DNA from: Hirsutella rhossiliensis
Taxonomy: Eukaryota; Ascomycota; Sordariomycetes; Hypocreales; Ophiocordycipitaceae
Direction of reading: 5' to 3'
DNA length: 64,000 nt
Assembly (NCBI RefSeq): GCF_020360975.1
Contig: NW_025408668.1
Location: 6,820,001-6,884,000, forward strand
Under the pieces are notes generated by a model. The model was not told the origin of the DNA. It made no database searches and worked only from the letters and a program-made list of their open reading frames with translations. A program made the position numbers and the translations under genes. Below, in pieces: positions 33,697 to 46,851 of this stretch; the stretch's first letter is position 1; the number at the start of each line of letters is the position of its first letter.

Positions 33697-34849
33697 ATGC
33701 CTCCGCGAATAAACGTCCCGCCCGTCACCCGCATCCTCCTCATCGCCCTCGTCTTCCAGTCCGTCCTCAGCGCCGCCATCCGCTACCGACAGTGGACCGG
33801 CCACGCCGACATCCTCATCCCCTACCTGACGCTGATCCCCCAGCTCTCCCTCGCCTACCCCTGGACCCTGTTCACGACGACACTCATCGAGGGCAACGTC
33901 TTCACCTTGGCCATTGCCGCCGTCACGCTCTACCATGGCGGCAGGTATCTCGAGAGGGCGTGGTCGTCGGCCGAGCTGGCAAAGTTTCTGGTCCTCGTCT
34001 CCCTGGTACCCAATCTCCTGACGTTTTGCGTCATGCTCCTCTTCTTTACCTTGACGCGCAACGAGAGCTGGACGTATGGTCAAGTCCGCCCCGGATCGTC
34101 GCCTTCTCCTGCTGACGAATGCAACCCGCAGTCTGGCCACCATCTCGGGTACCGTCTCCCTTCAAGTCTCCTTCCTCGTCGCCTTTAGCCAGCTCGTCCC
34201 GGCCCATACCGTCACGCTTTTCCGCGGCATTCTCTCCTTGAGGGTCCCACGCTTCCCGCTGCTCTACATCGGCATCGTGACCGTCTTGTCCCTGACTCCC
34301 TTGCTGTCGAGGGCTGCTTTCTGGCTCGCCTTGTTCGGCTTCCTCACGAGCTGGACCTATCTACGATTCTACAAGTCCGTCTTCCCCGATCTCGACTCGT
34401 CGCAGCCCGCGTCGCTGCGCGGCGACGCCAGCGAGACGTTTGCATTCGCCGAGTTCTTCCCCGGCCCAGTCAAGCCCGTCGTGGCCGCTTTCGCCGACCA
34501 GATTTTCGATGTCCTGGTCGCCATGCATCTCTGCACACCGTTCTCGCAGGCCGATATGTCGGCGGCTCGCGGCGATAGGTTCTCGCAGCGGAGCACGCCG
34601 GGAAGCGCTCGCGCAGAGGCTGAGAGGAGGAGGGCAATCGCACTCAAGGCGCTCGACCAAAGGCTTAGCGCCGCCACGGCCGGCGCCACGTCTAGTTCAC
34701 CCCCGCAACCCCCTGCTCGGCCGACCGGGCCAACGGTGCAGACGCAGCCGCATACCAGCACGCAGACGGCCATGACGTCTCAGCCTGAAACCGTGCTTGG
34801 AGAGACCAAATTTGGGCCGGACCACGAGAAGCAGGCGGGCAAGAGCTAA
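33697..34849 (+). CDS. TMEM115-like rhomboid-fold membrane protein (DUF1751)
   Basis: TMEM115 proteins are Golgi-resident, multi-pass relatives of rhomboid proteases that lack catalytic residues and affect retrograde trafficking. Two exons, 33697-34073 and 34132-34849, with a 58-bp intron (GTATGG...CGCAG), encode 364 residues. Membrane segments follow the family pattern: VTRILLIALVFQSVLSAAIR, the LIPQLSLAYPWTLFTTTLIE region, FTLAIAAVTLYHGGRYLERA, LVLVSLVPNLLTFCVMLLFF, then after the splice LATISGTVSLQVSFLVAFSQ and LYIGIVTVLSLTPLLSRAAF. The conserved YPW, GGRYLER-W and LRFYK motifs are present. The C-terminal ~100 residues are cytosolic, Ser/Pro/Gln-rich and basic. No Ser-His rhomboid dyad is seen, in line with the family. 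The start ATG opens MPPRINVPP; the frame is also open upstream but without conserved sequence. Confidence 0.92.
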
Positions 34850-37800
34850 TGCAAAGACCGGATGGTTGGACATGGGAGATATTCTGCGTCATGGCGCCGG
34901 CTTTGGTCAGGTTTTTATCGTCTTCTCTTCCTCATTCTTTACTTTGTCGGTCTGAGGGTACCCCTGTTGGACCGGGGCAGGAGTTGCAATGGTCAGGACG
35001 GCATGGTTGCTGCTGTCGAGAGGGGGCGGCGAGGCGGCGAGGACAGCCCTGTTTGCAAAACTATGGCGACATAGCTTGTCTGTGTGTGGAGGCGTGCAAT
35101 TTATACTCCTTAGCGCACGAGCATGAAGCTCGGCCGGTGATGCCGGGGGAATGTACTTTTTAATGGTGGCTGGCGTGCCGGCTATCGCAACGACTCCTCC
35201 CAATGTCTGCTGCTGGAGTTTAGGGTAGCAGAGAAGCTGCATCGACCACGCCGTCCGTGCCGAAGTGCCTTACCATGCCGCATGCTAGGCAGACGATGGA
35301 TATATACGTGCCGCGCCACTGCCTGGCAATGATTTTTTGCCGTGGACCAATAGGTCTGTGGGCCACGTTGTATTTTTACCAGTCCGATGGGTACGCAGGA
35401 AGTCTCGGACAAGAAAATCAAGAACTGGGCGGGACAGGGGTTTAAGCCGTGCGTGCCACGACACAAAGGTGCAAAAAAATTGGCAAGAAGGAGGATTGCG
35501 AGCCTAAAATACCTCCTACGAGGTAGCCGTCCCGCCGCATGTTTGGCGGCCGCGATAATCGTCTGAGCACTTCTGACGCAGGAGCCGCCGAAAGCATGGA
35601 GCGCCGAAACCTTGTGTGTCCCGAGACGGAAGAGGGGAGGGGTGCGGGGTGTGGCCGTGGCTGGTCAAGTGTGGCTTGACCGACAGATGTGACGACAATG
35701 AGGCTCCTCGTTCGGGGCTCACCGAGCATCCTCTCGCTCCATGCTAGCTCATCACGCCACCCGCCTGCCTCTTCCCCCCCTTGTTGATGAAGAAGCCGCG
35801 AGCACCGGGGCACCGAGCCGACATGATGCGACGGGGTCGCGTAACAAATAGTAACCAGTGAACCAATGAGAGGTGAGGGAGGCACCAGCGCGAGGAGGTT
35901 CGCAGCTTGATGCTCGAGAGTCAAGTCGTCACAAAGCAGGCGGCGGCGCGCAACGTGCTAGCGGGCGCGCCCCCGTTCTCGCCACCGACGACGGAGCGTG
36001 GTGGAGGTGGCGCCGCCGCTCGTGAATGTGTTTGCAAGCCTGTTGATACATCACGGCAGGGGCGCGGATGCGGATGCGCAGGTGATCGGCCGCCAGCGAA
36101 TGCAGCCGCCCGCACGGTTGACCATGTCTTACCGACGCGCATGCGGCATGCTGCACCTACATACACGCGTGCTCCTCCGTGTGAATGTACAGTACACGCA
36201 CAACTCGCACCAAGGCAGGCAGGCTTGCTGTGCATATAGCACATGTGCACGCACACATGCTCCCATGCTCGGGGAGATCTGGACCATGGAGGCGGTCTGA
36301 TGCCCGTGCTGCCTGTAGGCATGTGCGTATGCACGCTGCGCGTAGATGGCTAACCTGAGGTGGTGAAACATTTCTTCCTGTCGGGTGAGAGCCGATGGAC
36401 GGCCAACGACGTCGTCGCCGGGAAGCACTGACGTTGAGAAGCCATGTGAGCTTGTACATACAGTAGAGGTATGTATGCCTGCTTGCTTGTAGGGGAAACG
36501 AAACAGAGCCCCGTGCCACCCTTCCCACGAACTGCGCGTTGCAGGACGGCTGCCCCGACAAAATAGGACCAACAAAGACTGCGCGGGACTCGTCAGCCGC
36601 GGCATGTACAAGGGAGGAAGCGAATTGTTCCCGGGCGGAAACGAGGAGTACTGTACTGTACGTTGTTGAGATGGGCCTTTCGACCGGGGCCCCGACTAAC
36701 GCAAAAGAGCCGAAGCCAGCCTCTCTCTACCAATTGGGACCGTGAGATGATAAGTCATGCACATTCAAGACGAAGCAACTAGTCGGGGCACGGGGGGAGC
36801 GACCCGATCTCACGCGGGTAACTACTGTAGTGCCGTGATTGACGACACAAAGATCATCACGTCATGGAGAAGAGGAGGAGCGGCGGCAGAAACAGTAACA
36901 GCAGGAGGAAGAGGTGGCGGCGGGTGGACCAGGAATAAACGAGAATGGCGCGTACTTAGATGGTAATCCGGGTGTTATGTCACATTTCCCTGGGCGCCAC
37001 GACGAGCTTCTTTCTGCCATGATGAGCCCCGTCCGCATACAACAGGGTGTGGCACTGTAAGGTGGTGTGGTAGTTACTGTAGGGGTGGTGTGGGTGGGCG
37101 TCGTCCAAGGGGCCTGGACTGCCTGGGAGAAGAAAAGAAGGGCGGAGGGGGGGAGGGGGGGAGGCGTGCTGGCGCCACCCACCTCAAGGCCAGATCCGTG
37201 GCGCGTCAACGAGTGGAGTTGTTGAACTCAGGACATGGGAGGGGGGAGAGACTGTGGGGGCCTTTCTGTGGGGAGCGGAGCGGAGTGATGGCCCACCAAA
37301 GATTTATTCGGGGGTGGTTGCACGACTCGGCCCGTAGTCAGTACGTACCGCGTCGAGAAAAAAAAAGCCGTCTCAGGCGTGCTCTCCGCTTGGCACCTTG
37401 GCAGAGAGCGGGTACCGGCACTGGCAGCACGCACTGTAATTATGTATCTTGCACCTCGCTCCGTGGTGTGCTTCGTACAAAGACGGACTGTATCTGCAGG
37501 TATGTCTTCGCTTGTAGGTACACGGGTAAGTTACAGCGCGCCCGGTTGGGGGGAAGGGGGGGGGAGTACGGGGGCAAGGCTGGCACCGGTTTGTGCCTCG
37601 AAGCAAGTGGCGCTTGCCCTCCATCTCTTCCTACTACCTGGCCTTGGCGCTTAAAGGGCAGGCAGCGGTAAGTCGGACAAGACGTGGGTGGGGGAGCAGG
37701 GGCCGTGCTATTAGTAAGTAAGGCCGGGATGAAGGGACTCTCGTCCGACAAGTACCGAGCTCCTGGTGGACCGCAGGAACCGTACGGAGCACGTACGTGT

Positions 37801-40800
37801 CTCGGTACAGGCCAGCCAGTACGTAGCCCATACATGTTTACATGGGTACCAGCCTTGGGTACCTAGGTACCTAGGTATCCAGGTACGTTCTGCTCGGTGC
37901 TGTGCTGTTGTCTGCAAGAGCGACGCAAGCCCGACGCCAGACAATGGTTGCCAACTCGCACCACCACCACCCACCGGTGACCCGCCCCCCTCCCCTTGGT
38001 AGCAGCATAGGAGTCGCCAGACGGGACCCCTGCGTCCTGACGCGTCGAGGGCCGTCAACCAACAGCCGGGCGGTACGAGAAACGCTTCGAGCGTTGTAAT
38101 TATTAGTAGCGTTTGCCATCCGGCCCTGCAAGCGATTTGTGCGTCGACGTTCACACAGCACGTTGCTGTCGTTGTCACCAGCAACAATTGTTCGACGTCA
38201 AGCCTACGTCGCACCTCGTACAGTGAAGACCTAGCGAAGTACCCGGGTACCTATTACCCTGCCTGACCTGGTACAATTGCCGGGCTCCAACAACTTTGCT
38301 GAGCTAAGGCATCCACCACCTCAAGCTGGTTTGATGACGCCTCTTTCCGCGGTTGCTCGCTGGCCTTAGCGACCATCCGCAGAGTTGAGGCCCGGACGAA
38401 CTCTGTCCGTCTGCCTCCTCTTCAGGCCTCGCGGCTGCATACTGCCGAGGTGCAATGTGCCAGCTAGTGGCCTAGCATGCATCGCGAACCCGATGTCGTT
38501 TCTGGCACCCTCGGTCGCAGTGGGCGTTTGTCCCGGTGCCATGCACCGTTGTTGTGATAGGCCCTTGGCAACCTGGTTCGTCCCGGCGCCAAGCCAACGC
38601 AGAGCCTTGACAAAAAGACAATGGAGTCTTGTCAAAGACACGAAGCTGTTGCCGATATAGGCCTGAAAATTTGCCGACATGGCCTTGACACCATCGCCAC
38701 CAACGTTTAGCAACGCAGGGCTGGAGTCTTTGTTGTTGATTTCTAATTACTCCCTCCCCCCACACGGGTGCACCCACAGCTGCCCGCCGTCATCTGCCTC
38801 TGCCCCGCTGGGCCGGGACGTGATATCCAGCAAAAGGTGGCAATAAAAGCGTCTTCGTATGTATGCACAGTCTGGCTGGGGCGGTGCATTCCTCATTGCA
38901 TTCTGCAGATGGTACCTGCCGAGAGCCTTGTTTCCTCGCAAGGCGGTGCGCGTATTCGTATCAATGCTCGTCATCGGAATCCTTCCAGCGACCGCTCTTT
39001 GCATCCGAGCTGAGCACCTAAATGAGACGGGGAGCCCTCTCGCCCCGTGCTGACGCGGCGGCACATATTCCCCGTTGATTGCCGCCAGAGACCCCATCGA
39101 GGGGACTGAAACACCCGGAGCGCAGGGCCTCGTCGCCGACGGCGCCAATGTCGCATCAAGGCGAGAAACAAACAGGCGGAAAAAGCATAACGCGCCCGCC
39201 TAGCGGCCCATCGCCGAACCGCTCCATGGGCCGTCCAAACTCCCTTTTTTTGGTGTTGTGACTCGGCGCTCGGCTCTGGTCTTCGCTATGCTCCCCTTTC
39301 CCTCCCTTGCCCCTTCTCCAAAACCGCCTCGGCTCTATAAGTTGGGTCTCAGAAAGCGTCGATGCTGTGTATAAGTAGATGAGCGCGTGCATGCATTGCG
39401 GCGTGATTCTCGATACCCGTTCGTGTCGACCCGACGAAGCCTCACATCTTGGCCGTTTTTGCACGCCGCGACATCCAATAAACGCTCGAGGGAAATGGAA
39501 CAGTTGCATCTTGGTGCAGTCGGTGCCTTTTCTTTTGCCGCCCTCGAGGCTGTGGCCCGTTTCCACAGCCCTAGCTTATGCGTGGCCTCCAGCTGCAGCC
39601 CGACAAAGGGTGGTGGATGACAGGATGGATGGACGGATGTTGAGAGCCCAGCTGACATTTCTGATGCGAAGCTGGCCGTCCACCTTGCCAAGTGCGCATG
39701 ATAAAGTGCCTCGCCTAATTCGAGGCGGGCACTGTGAGCCATTCCGGATTTGCGGCGTTGCGTCGAGGTTATTTTCAAGGTGTGTGTGTTGCCCCAGCCA
39801 GCCTCGGAATAGACAGCTACCTAGACGATACACAAGGCGCGGCTTCTGACAGCGGCCCAACAGGCGCCCACACGGCGAAAAACGTTAGGACTGTGCAGTG
39901 CGGGTCTGTATGTCTTATCCCCAAAATACTTGACTCGTGGATGCGCCTTAGCTAAAGGACTTCTGATATTTGCCTACAGTATTTGGTCTAGAGATACCCT
40001 GTGCTAAGTCAAGTGGAGAGACAGAGTACTCCAAGCCTGATGTACCTGGGGCACACAAACACCTCATCCAAGAGTCTACATGAGGCGCCCACATTAGGAA
40101 GGTTCTGGGGAAGAGAGGTACGGGGTACCTGGGCACGAACCTTCTGACGTGCCTTGTCCCTGGAATCGTGCTACACATTGATGAGCTGCGTCCGGTACCG
40201 AGTACTTGATGCGGCGGCTTCAGATTGATGCCCATGTCTGGTACGGAGTACATCCAGCAGATCTACAGAGATACTTGGGGGCCGGAGGGCTCCTCCCTGG
40301 TAAGGAAGGCATGCCCGCCACGCGCACGGGGCAGAAGACGCAGCTCCCCAGGCCCGTACGTACATACGTAATGCAGGTGAGTTGGGGCAGGTGGCATCTC
40401 GCCTTGCTGGCCCAGCGCCTACCCGAGGTTCCCACCCAGTAATCTATCAGACAACAGGTACGACCTTGCAGCCCGGTCAAACAATCGTAATGAAAAAAGT
40501 ACAGTACCTCTGAAAAGGAAGAGGGGGGAGGGAAAAAAAGGCCTGCCGGTGCAACCGCACTAATTAGCAGGTGCGCCCAAGCAGATGCAGGCAGCATGGG
40601 TGGCCCCGCTTCGCTTCGCAGCGGCACGCCGGCGTGGACCTAGTGCGCCCGTTCCCTCCCATTTTCATGGGTAAGGGGAGTTTGACGGCCAGCAGCGCAG
40701 GTCCTTCCTCCACTAGACAGCCTCTCCCCAATTGCCCGCTTCCCTCTTCCTCTCTCACTCTCAATAGACGGCTTCATCGGACCAGGCCAGCCTCGACCCC

Positions 40801-41176
40801 GAACGCTGCCGCCGGCCAGTCCGCCATCGCCGTGTTCCGGCCTCGTGCCCACCAACCTCGTCTCTACCTGTTTCTGTTATTCACCCTTTTCCCCTTCTTC
40901 TCTCCCCTCCCCACGCCACGGTTCCCTTGCCGTCATCTCCGTGCGGCGCTCCGCTTGAATCGAGTCCGCGCTTGCGCATCAACACCACCATCCGCGCCTG
41001 GCCATTACTACTCGAGCATTGTCCTTGATATCTTCATCTGGGCTTCTTGCGCCCGCTGCCCTCTCCAGCTCCGCCTTTGACCCTGGATCGACAGCACCCG
41101 ACATTGCTGTTCGCTGTTCTGGCACCAGCACTTGCTAGCCGCTGCTCGGTAGCGCACACTTTTCCTCAACTCGGCC
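34850..41176. other. 6.3-kb gene-poor region upstream of Cyc8/Ssn6
   Basis: No conserved coding region is recognised on either strand across this stretch. It holds many GTAC-palindromic motifs (for example around 36640, 37770-37890, 38235, 40110-40250, 40340-40375 and 40498), a Gly-codon-like poly-G tract near 37145-37165, and from about 40640 a pyrimidine-rich sequence (tcacccttttccccttcttc near 40880) that reads as the Cyc8 leader. A long regulatory region or non-coding transcript is possible; nothing in the sequence proves it. Confidence 0.5.
37856..37885. repeat. GGTACCTAGGTACCTAGG short array
   Basis: Two overlapping GGTACCTA units followed by a decayed third. It is the same motif family as the array at 32667-32755. 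Confidence 0.75.
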
Positions 41177-44149
41177 ATGGCAAACCATCATCCATCGCCC
41201 ACCATGATGCAAATGCAGCATCAGGGACAGGTCGCGCCTCCCCAAAATGTCCAGGCGAGCCACTTTGCCCCGTCGCATCAAATCGCTGCCATGAACGAGG
41301 CTGTCTGGCTGCAGATAGGTATGTTGCCTCTCCGCCAGGCCCCAGTCATCGCCAGAGAGTTCTAATCGCGTCGCAGGGAGCTTCTCGGAACTCTTGCGCG
41401 TCCCTGACGAGGCCATGCATGCCTACGAGCGGGCCCTGCAGGCCAATCCAAATTCGACGGCGGCCATGAATGCCATCGGCATGCTGCTCAAGGGCCGCGA
41501 GGCCTTTGACAAGGCGCTCGAATTCTTCCGTGCCATCGTCCAACTGGAACAGAATAATGGCGAAGCCTGGGGAAATCTCGGTATGTCAACCTCTTTCTTT
41601 GCCACTCTTCCTGGCGCTTTGCTGACGACTGCAACAGGCCACTGCCATCTCATGACCGAGAATCTCCAGAAGGCATACGATGCCTACCAGCAAGCCCTGG
41701 TCAATCTCAGAGACCCCAAGGTATTTCGAAGCTCAGGATTTTGACCGCAAACGTGCCCTGACGCTTTCCATAGGACCCGATGCTCTGGTACGGCATTGGC
41801 ATTCTCTACGACCGCTACGGCAGCTACGACTATGCTGAAGAGGCATTTTCGCAAGTTATGCAGATCCAACCCGACTTTGAGAAAGCCAACGAGATATATT
41901 TCCGCCTCGGCATCATATACAAACAACAGTCCAAGTTCAACCAGAGTCTTGAGGTGAGATGAATTACTTGTCGCCCATGACCGTTTGCCAGTCCGTAGAT
42001 TACTAACTGTGGTGATAGTGCTTCAAGTACATTGTTAATTCACCACCGGGGCCCTTGACACAAGAAGACATTTGGTTTCAGATTGGACATGTGCACGAGC
42101 AGCAAAAGGACGTAAGTGATTATCCTTGAAACCCCTTGCCTTTTCCACAGCTGACGTGTGATCCAGTTCGAGAACGCCAAGGCTGCCTACCAGCGGGTTC
42201 TGGATCACTCACCCAATCACGCCAAGGTTCTCCAGCAGCTAGGCTGGCTTCACCACCAGCAGAGCAACGCATATGAAACCCAGGACCGGGCAATTCAGTA
42301 TCTTGAAAAGTCTGTTAGTGCAGGTATGATGCGCTGCCCAGATCAACCACTCAAATGACGCTTGCTTAGCTGACACAAGTCGCAGATAACACCGATGCTC
42401 AGAGTTGGTATCTGTTGGGTCGTTGTTACATGTCCCAGCAGAAGTATCCGAAGGCATACGAAGCATACCAACAGGCCGTGTACCGGGACGGCAAGAATCC
42501 GACGTTCTGGTGCTCCATTGGTGTGCTCTACTACCAGATTAACCAGTACCGAGACGCCCTTGACGCCTACTCTCGAGCCATTAGGCTGAATCCGTACATT
42601 TCGGAGGTTTGGTATGATCTCGGGACCCTGGTAAGTGTTGATTCTCGCGCAGCCCGCCTCTCAAAGAGCATGATGCTGACTTTGCTTCAAGTATGAGTCT
42701 TGCAACAACCAGATTGCCGATGCGCTCGACGCGTATCAGAGGGCTGCGGAGCTTGACCCAGGCAACCCTCACATCAAGGCTCGCCTCCAGCTCCTCCGGT
42801 CTGGTGGTAGCAATGGAGGCCCGCCTCCGGCACCCCAGCCAGCCGACGTACACCCCCAGGCATACCAAGCCGCCGGCCCTACTGGCCCTGTCGGGCCCCA
42901 GTGGGGAGGATCTGCGCAACAGCCCCCCTCTGGCGGTCCTCCGCCGCCCCCGGCTGGCGCTGGAGAGAACTGGGCGCGCGGGCTCTCTAACGTTAACCCG
43001 CCACCACAGCCCCCCAATCCCTATGAGGGTCGGGAGCCTTTCCGCGGCCCACCTCCGCCTCCGCAACGGCAGCCCAGCCCGCCGCAGGAGCCGCAAATGC
43101 GTCAGCAGCCTTACCCAGACGCTGGCAGGGGCGGACTCTCGCGTCGCGGCATGTCTCCAGCTCCTGCTGGACACCAATACTCTCAGGGTCCTCCGCCTCA
43201 CCCTCCTTCACAAGGCCCGGCCCCGACTGATCGACGGGTCGTGAATCCCAACTGGGGTGGCGCCACCCCTTCAGCTTCCGCGCCCCCGTCGAGCTCCGCC
43301 AACGGGGCCAATCCTCCGCCAAACGGTATGGCTCCTTATAGGTCGAATAACAGCCCACGTGCTGACGGCCGTGTCGCCCACGATACTCGAATGCCCTCGC
43401 CGAAGTCGGCCTACCCTCAGCACCAAGCGCCGCCACAGGCCTACGCTCATCACCCGGAGGCGCCACCGCAAGTTGCCCCCGAGGGCGGACCGGCCTCGGC
43501 GCCATCGGGGCCTGAGGTATCCGCCCAGCGCATGGATGACCGACCCTCCTCGGTTGGTCCTAAGCGGATGCGAGAGTGGGAAGAGGAATCTGCAGCCAAG
43601 AAGCAGGCAAACGAGGAGAATCGAGCACGTCTTGATGATCTGAGACACAGAAGACCCTCGACTCCTCCCCGTGACGCGTATCGCCGCAATTCGTCCGAGT
43701 CTCGTCGCCCTGATGAGCAGCGTCGCGGCGAAGAAACGAGGAAAGTGGAAGACGTGCGTCCTCCGAATGACGGCTACCATCCCTCTGAAGCTGCCCATCA
43801 CCCTCAACCTGTCGGACCCAGTCAACTGCCACCTATGCAACAACCATCTAGTTCCGCCATGCAGGGGGTCGTGCAGGAGAAGCCGCACGCGGGGCCGCCC
43901 CTTAAGGAAGAGCGGCCGGCAACTGAGCAGGCCAATCTTCCTCCCCCACCCCCGACTGTTGCAGAGCCTGAGAGAGCGGCCAGGAAGATGGACGTGGACG
44001 AGGATTACGATGACAGCGGCGAAGACGACAAGAAGGCGGTTCTTGCCAACGGATCTGCTGCGGCACCAGGGTCCACGGATGGGAAAACGTCGACGCCTGC
44101 GAATGCCGGGGTCAATGGTTCCTCGGGTACTGCCACAAAAGCCGAGTGA
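41177..44149 (+). CDS. ssn6: General transcriptional corepressor Cyc8/Ssn6 (TPR protein)
   Basis: Cyc8/Ssn6 pairs with Tup1 to repress glucose-, hypoxia- and development-regulated genes and recruits histone deacetylases. Eight exons: 41177-41318, 41377-41580, 41638-41720, 41774-41953, 42019-42111, 42167-42323, 42386-42630 and 42692-44149, giving 853 residues. All introns are 51 to 65 bp and phases agree. The N-terminal half consists of about ten tandem TPRs, for example AMHAYERALQANPNSTAAMN, DPMLWYGIGILYDRYGSYDY, ENAKAAYQRVLDHSPNHAKV, SWYLLGRCYMSQQKYPKAYE and PTFWCSIGVLYYQINQYRDA. The C-terminal half is Pro/Gln/Ser-rich and disordered, then charged (KRMREWEEESAAKKQANEEN) and ends in an acidic stretch, VDEDYDDSGEDDKK. 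The start was chosen as the first ATG before the TPRs, with a His/Gln-rich lead. Confidence 0.97.
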
Positions 44150-44807
44150 CGTCCGTGGAAAGGAAAAAAAGGGAGGATGCGAATAGGCCAATGGTTTTTT
44201 TCAAAACCATGCGGTAACTTCATTTATGTCTTCCTTGATGTATACCACGCCGGGCAATTGCCTGATTCTCTTTGTGATGGGAGGTCAGGTCGATGATGTG
44301 GGGGGACCGGCCTGTTTTCTTTTTGGCTACACAGCCGCCGGCGAACGATATCCGAGCTCTAGTTATTCTACGCATCCCTGACTAGCAAAATCATTCCCCA
44401 ACGCGGTGTTGATGCTCGAGATGGAGAACGAAGTACGTACCGGAAAACAATCACGTGACATGCACACTCCTCGACGGCTAAGAGTTTCCAAACCGTCGAG
44501 GGGTCCAAGCAAGCATTTATGCCAGCCTCTGCAGCAGCGTTACTGTTCGCGCGGCGGATCCGGCCGCCCGCGCCGTTCGACGGCATCTATTCCTAATCCA
44601 AGCAGACACAACTCCGCCGCTCCCTGTGTCTTAAATGTAAAGGAACGCAAAGACCAAGAGGCAGTGATGCCTTTATTCCACCACCAGATCTATATTCTAA
44701 TCAGTCTGTACCTGCTCAACTCAAGCTAGTCGCCGCCTCTTGCCATGCCGACGGCCTGCTCCAATCCGTCGCCGTGTCCCGATGATCCTTGGTTCCGTCT
44801 ATGCCGT
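44150..44807. other. Intergenic, convergent 3' ends
   Basis: About 660 bases lie between Cyc8 and the convergent purine gene. No repeat or gene is recognised. Confidence 0.5.
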
Positions 44808-46851
44808 CTACGGGTCCATCGCCAGATTGTGAAGACTGTGCGTAAACAACTGGTCAGTAAACCACCATCACCACTCTGAGAAGCCTCTCCAGGGTCATGC
44901 TTACCCGACGTCCTCACGGTGCTCGGGGCTCCGGGGCTCTATGGTTGATGCTAGCGAAGCCACGTCATGTCGTCCGTTGACGATGGCCGGCGGGCTGTCG
45001 GCGACTGTATGTACGGGCCTGCCGTTCCCATTCGTACTCGGCTGCTGAGCACTTGCAAATGCCGCCGGCTTCGACTTCTTCTTCCGTATCCGATCCAGGT
45101 GCTCCAGGTAGCCGTCGGGAAGCCCCGTCTTGTACTCGCCGCAGAAGACGCCCACCTCAAAGTCCTTGATGTGCCCTTGAGGCGAAGACTCTGTGCAGGC
45201 GGCCTTGAGATCCTCGAGATCCTGGTATATGACGTCGTCGGCGTTGATGTGCTTTGCGATATCCTGTCTAGTCTTGCCGTGCGCGATGAGCTCATTCGAG
45301 CTGGCGAGGTCAATGCCATGCTAGGCCCCATTAGCGTCATCATTCGACGCGGTATGACCAAGGCTCGGACTCACGACGTGCGGATACGTAATGGGGGGCG
45401 CGCAGCTCGCAAAGATGACCTTGCGGGCACCAGCCTCCCGCGCCATGCTCACAATCTCTCTGCTTGTCGTACCGCGAACGATGGAATCATCTACCAAGCA
45501 TACAACGCGTCCCTGGAACTCGGATTCCATGGCGCTCAGTTTTCTTCGAACGCCCTTTTCTCGCGCCTTTTGCCCGGGCAGGATAAAGGTCCTGTACACA
45601 TAGCGGTTCTTGACGAATCCGTTGGAAAAGGGCTTGCCGAGCTGCTCGGACACGACGGAGGCGGCGGTGTTGCTCGTTTCTGGCACTGGGATGAAGACGT
45701 CGATTTCCTTGATGCCGTCTTCGCCAAGGGTGTCCTTGAGCTTCTTGGCCAGTTTGACGCCCATGTGTTGTCTGCTCGTGTGGATCGAGATGCCGTCCAT
45801 GACCGTGTCTGGCCGGGCAAAGTAGACGTACTCGAAGATGTCTGGCGAATATGCCTGGCGCTCCGCCACTTGCCGAAACTCGGGCTTTCCGCCTTTTTGA
45901 ATAAAGACTGCCTCGCCTGGGAGAATGTCTCGAATATCCTTGAAGCCCACTTGGCGAAGTGCGATGCTCTCAGACGCCAGCATGTAATCGGTCCCACCTT
46001 GGACCGTCGCCGAGGGCCGACTGCCCATGACCAGAGGCCGGATACCAAAGGAGTCGCGGAAAGCGAAAATGCCGAAGCCGGCAATCATGGCTGTGTTGGC
46101 CCATGCTCCCTCGCATTTCTGATACATCTTGGTCAGGGCCTTGAAGATGTCGTCGACGTTGACTCGGGCCTTGCCGGTTTCGTTGAGCGCGTTGGCAAAA
46201 ATGTTAAGCATCAGTTCGCTGTCGGAGTCGGTGTTGACGTGGCGGTGCGCCTCTTGGTCGAGGAAACGGCGCAGCTCGGGGGCATTGGTGATGTTTCCGT
46301 TGTGAGCGCAACTGTCGCGGGTAAGTTCAAGTCGGTGATGCGATAGCATCTAGCACTCACCATATTCCATAGGGCGAGTTGACGTAGAAGGGCTGCGACT
46401 CTGCGCTCTATGCGAGCAGTTATATGTAAGCTTGATGCGCGGTGGGTATGTCGAGTCTCTTGGCCAGTGGCATTGACGCGCAAGAGAAAGTATCATGGGC
46501 GCATGTTCTCGCAGGATGAGAGAGAGCATACCGAGCTCGTTCCCGCGGTCGGGTAGCGAAGATGGGCGATGCCCATGTATCCCGGGAGGTCGGCGACGCG
46601 CTTGCCATCTCCAAATACCTGTGCGATGGCGTAAGCAAGGACCAGGTGGCGACTGGCGACAAGAGGCATACCTTGGCTACCATGCCATTGCCCTTGCACT
46701 GGAAGATTCTGCCGCCCGCGCCGCAGGTGGTGATGCCACACGCATCTTGGCCTCTGTGCTGAAGGTAATAGAGGCTTTCATGCAGGTCGACGGCCGCGTC
46801 GGCATTGTGCGAGTCGGTGTCGGCCAAGATGAGAGCGACGATGCCGCACAT
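44808..46851 (-). CDS. ADE4: Amidophosphoribosyltransferase (glutamine PRPP amidotransferase)
   Basis: This enzyme catalyses the committed step of purine synthesis: PRPP plus glutamine gives 5-phosphoribosylamine. Six exons: 46851-46672, 46618-46532, 46407-46361, 46311-45375, 45320-44905 and 44835-44808, giving 564 residues. I chose the ATG at 46851, eight codons inside the longest frame, because it places the Ntn nucleophile Cys at position 2 (MCGIVALI). The glutaminase domain follows with [20 protein letters not shown] and AHNGNITN, then the phosphoribosyltransferase domain with the PRPP loop [19 protein letters not shown] at about 374-392. A 47-nt exon ([15 protein letters not shown]) and a 28-nt last exon (LHNLAMDP) rebuild conserved sequence, the latter resembling the usual SLHN ending. 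A Ser/Pro-rich insertion precedes the C terminus. Feedback inhibition by AMP/GMP is a family property. Confidence 0.96.

Noticed and set aside
35442..35924. Minus-strand 160-codon frame in the gene desert
   Set aside because: Translation lacks domain or hydrophobic patterning and has no splice partners; likely random.
44967..46346. 459-codon plus-strand open frame opposite ADE4
   Set aside because: It runs across ADE4 introns and exons alike and has no recognisable motif; the minus-strand enzyme is clear.
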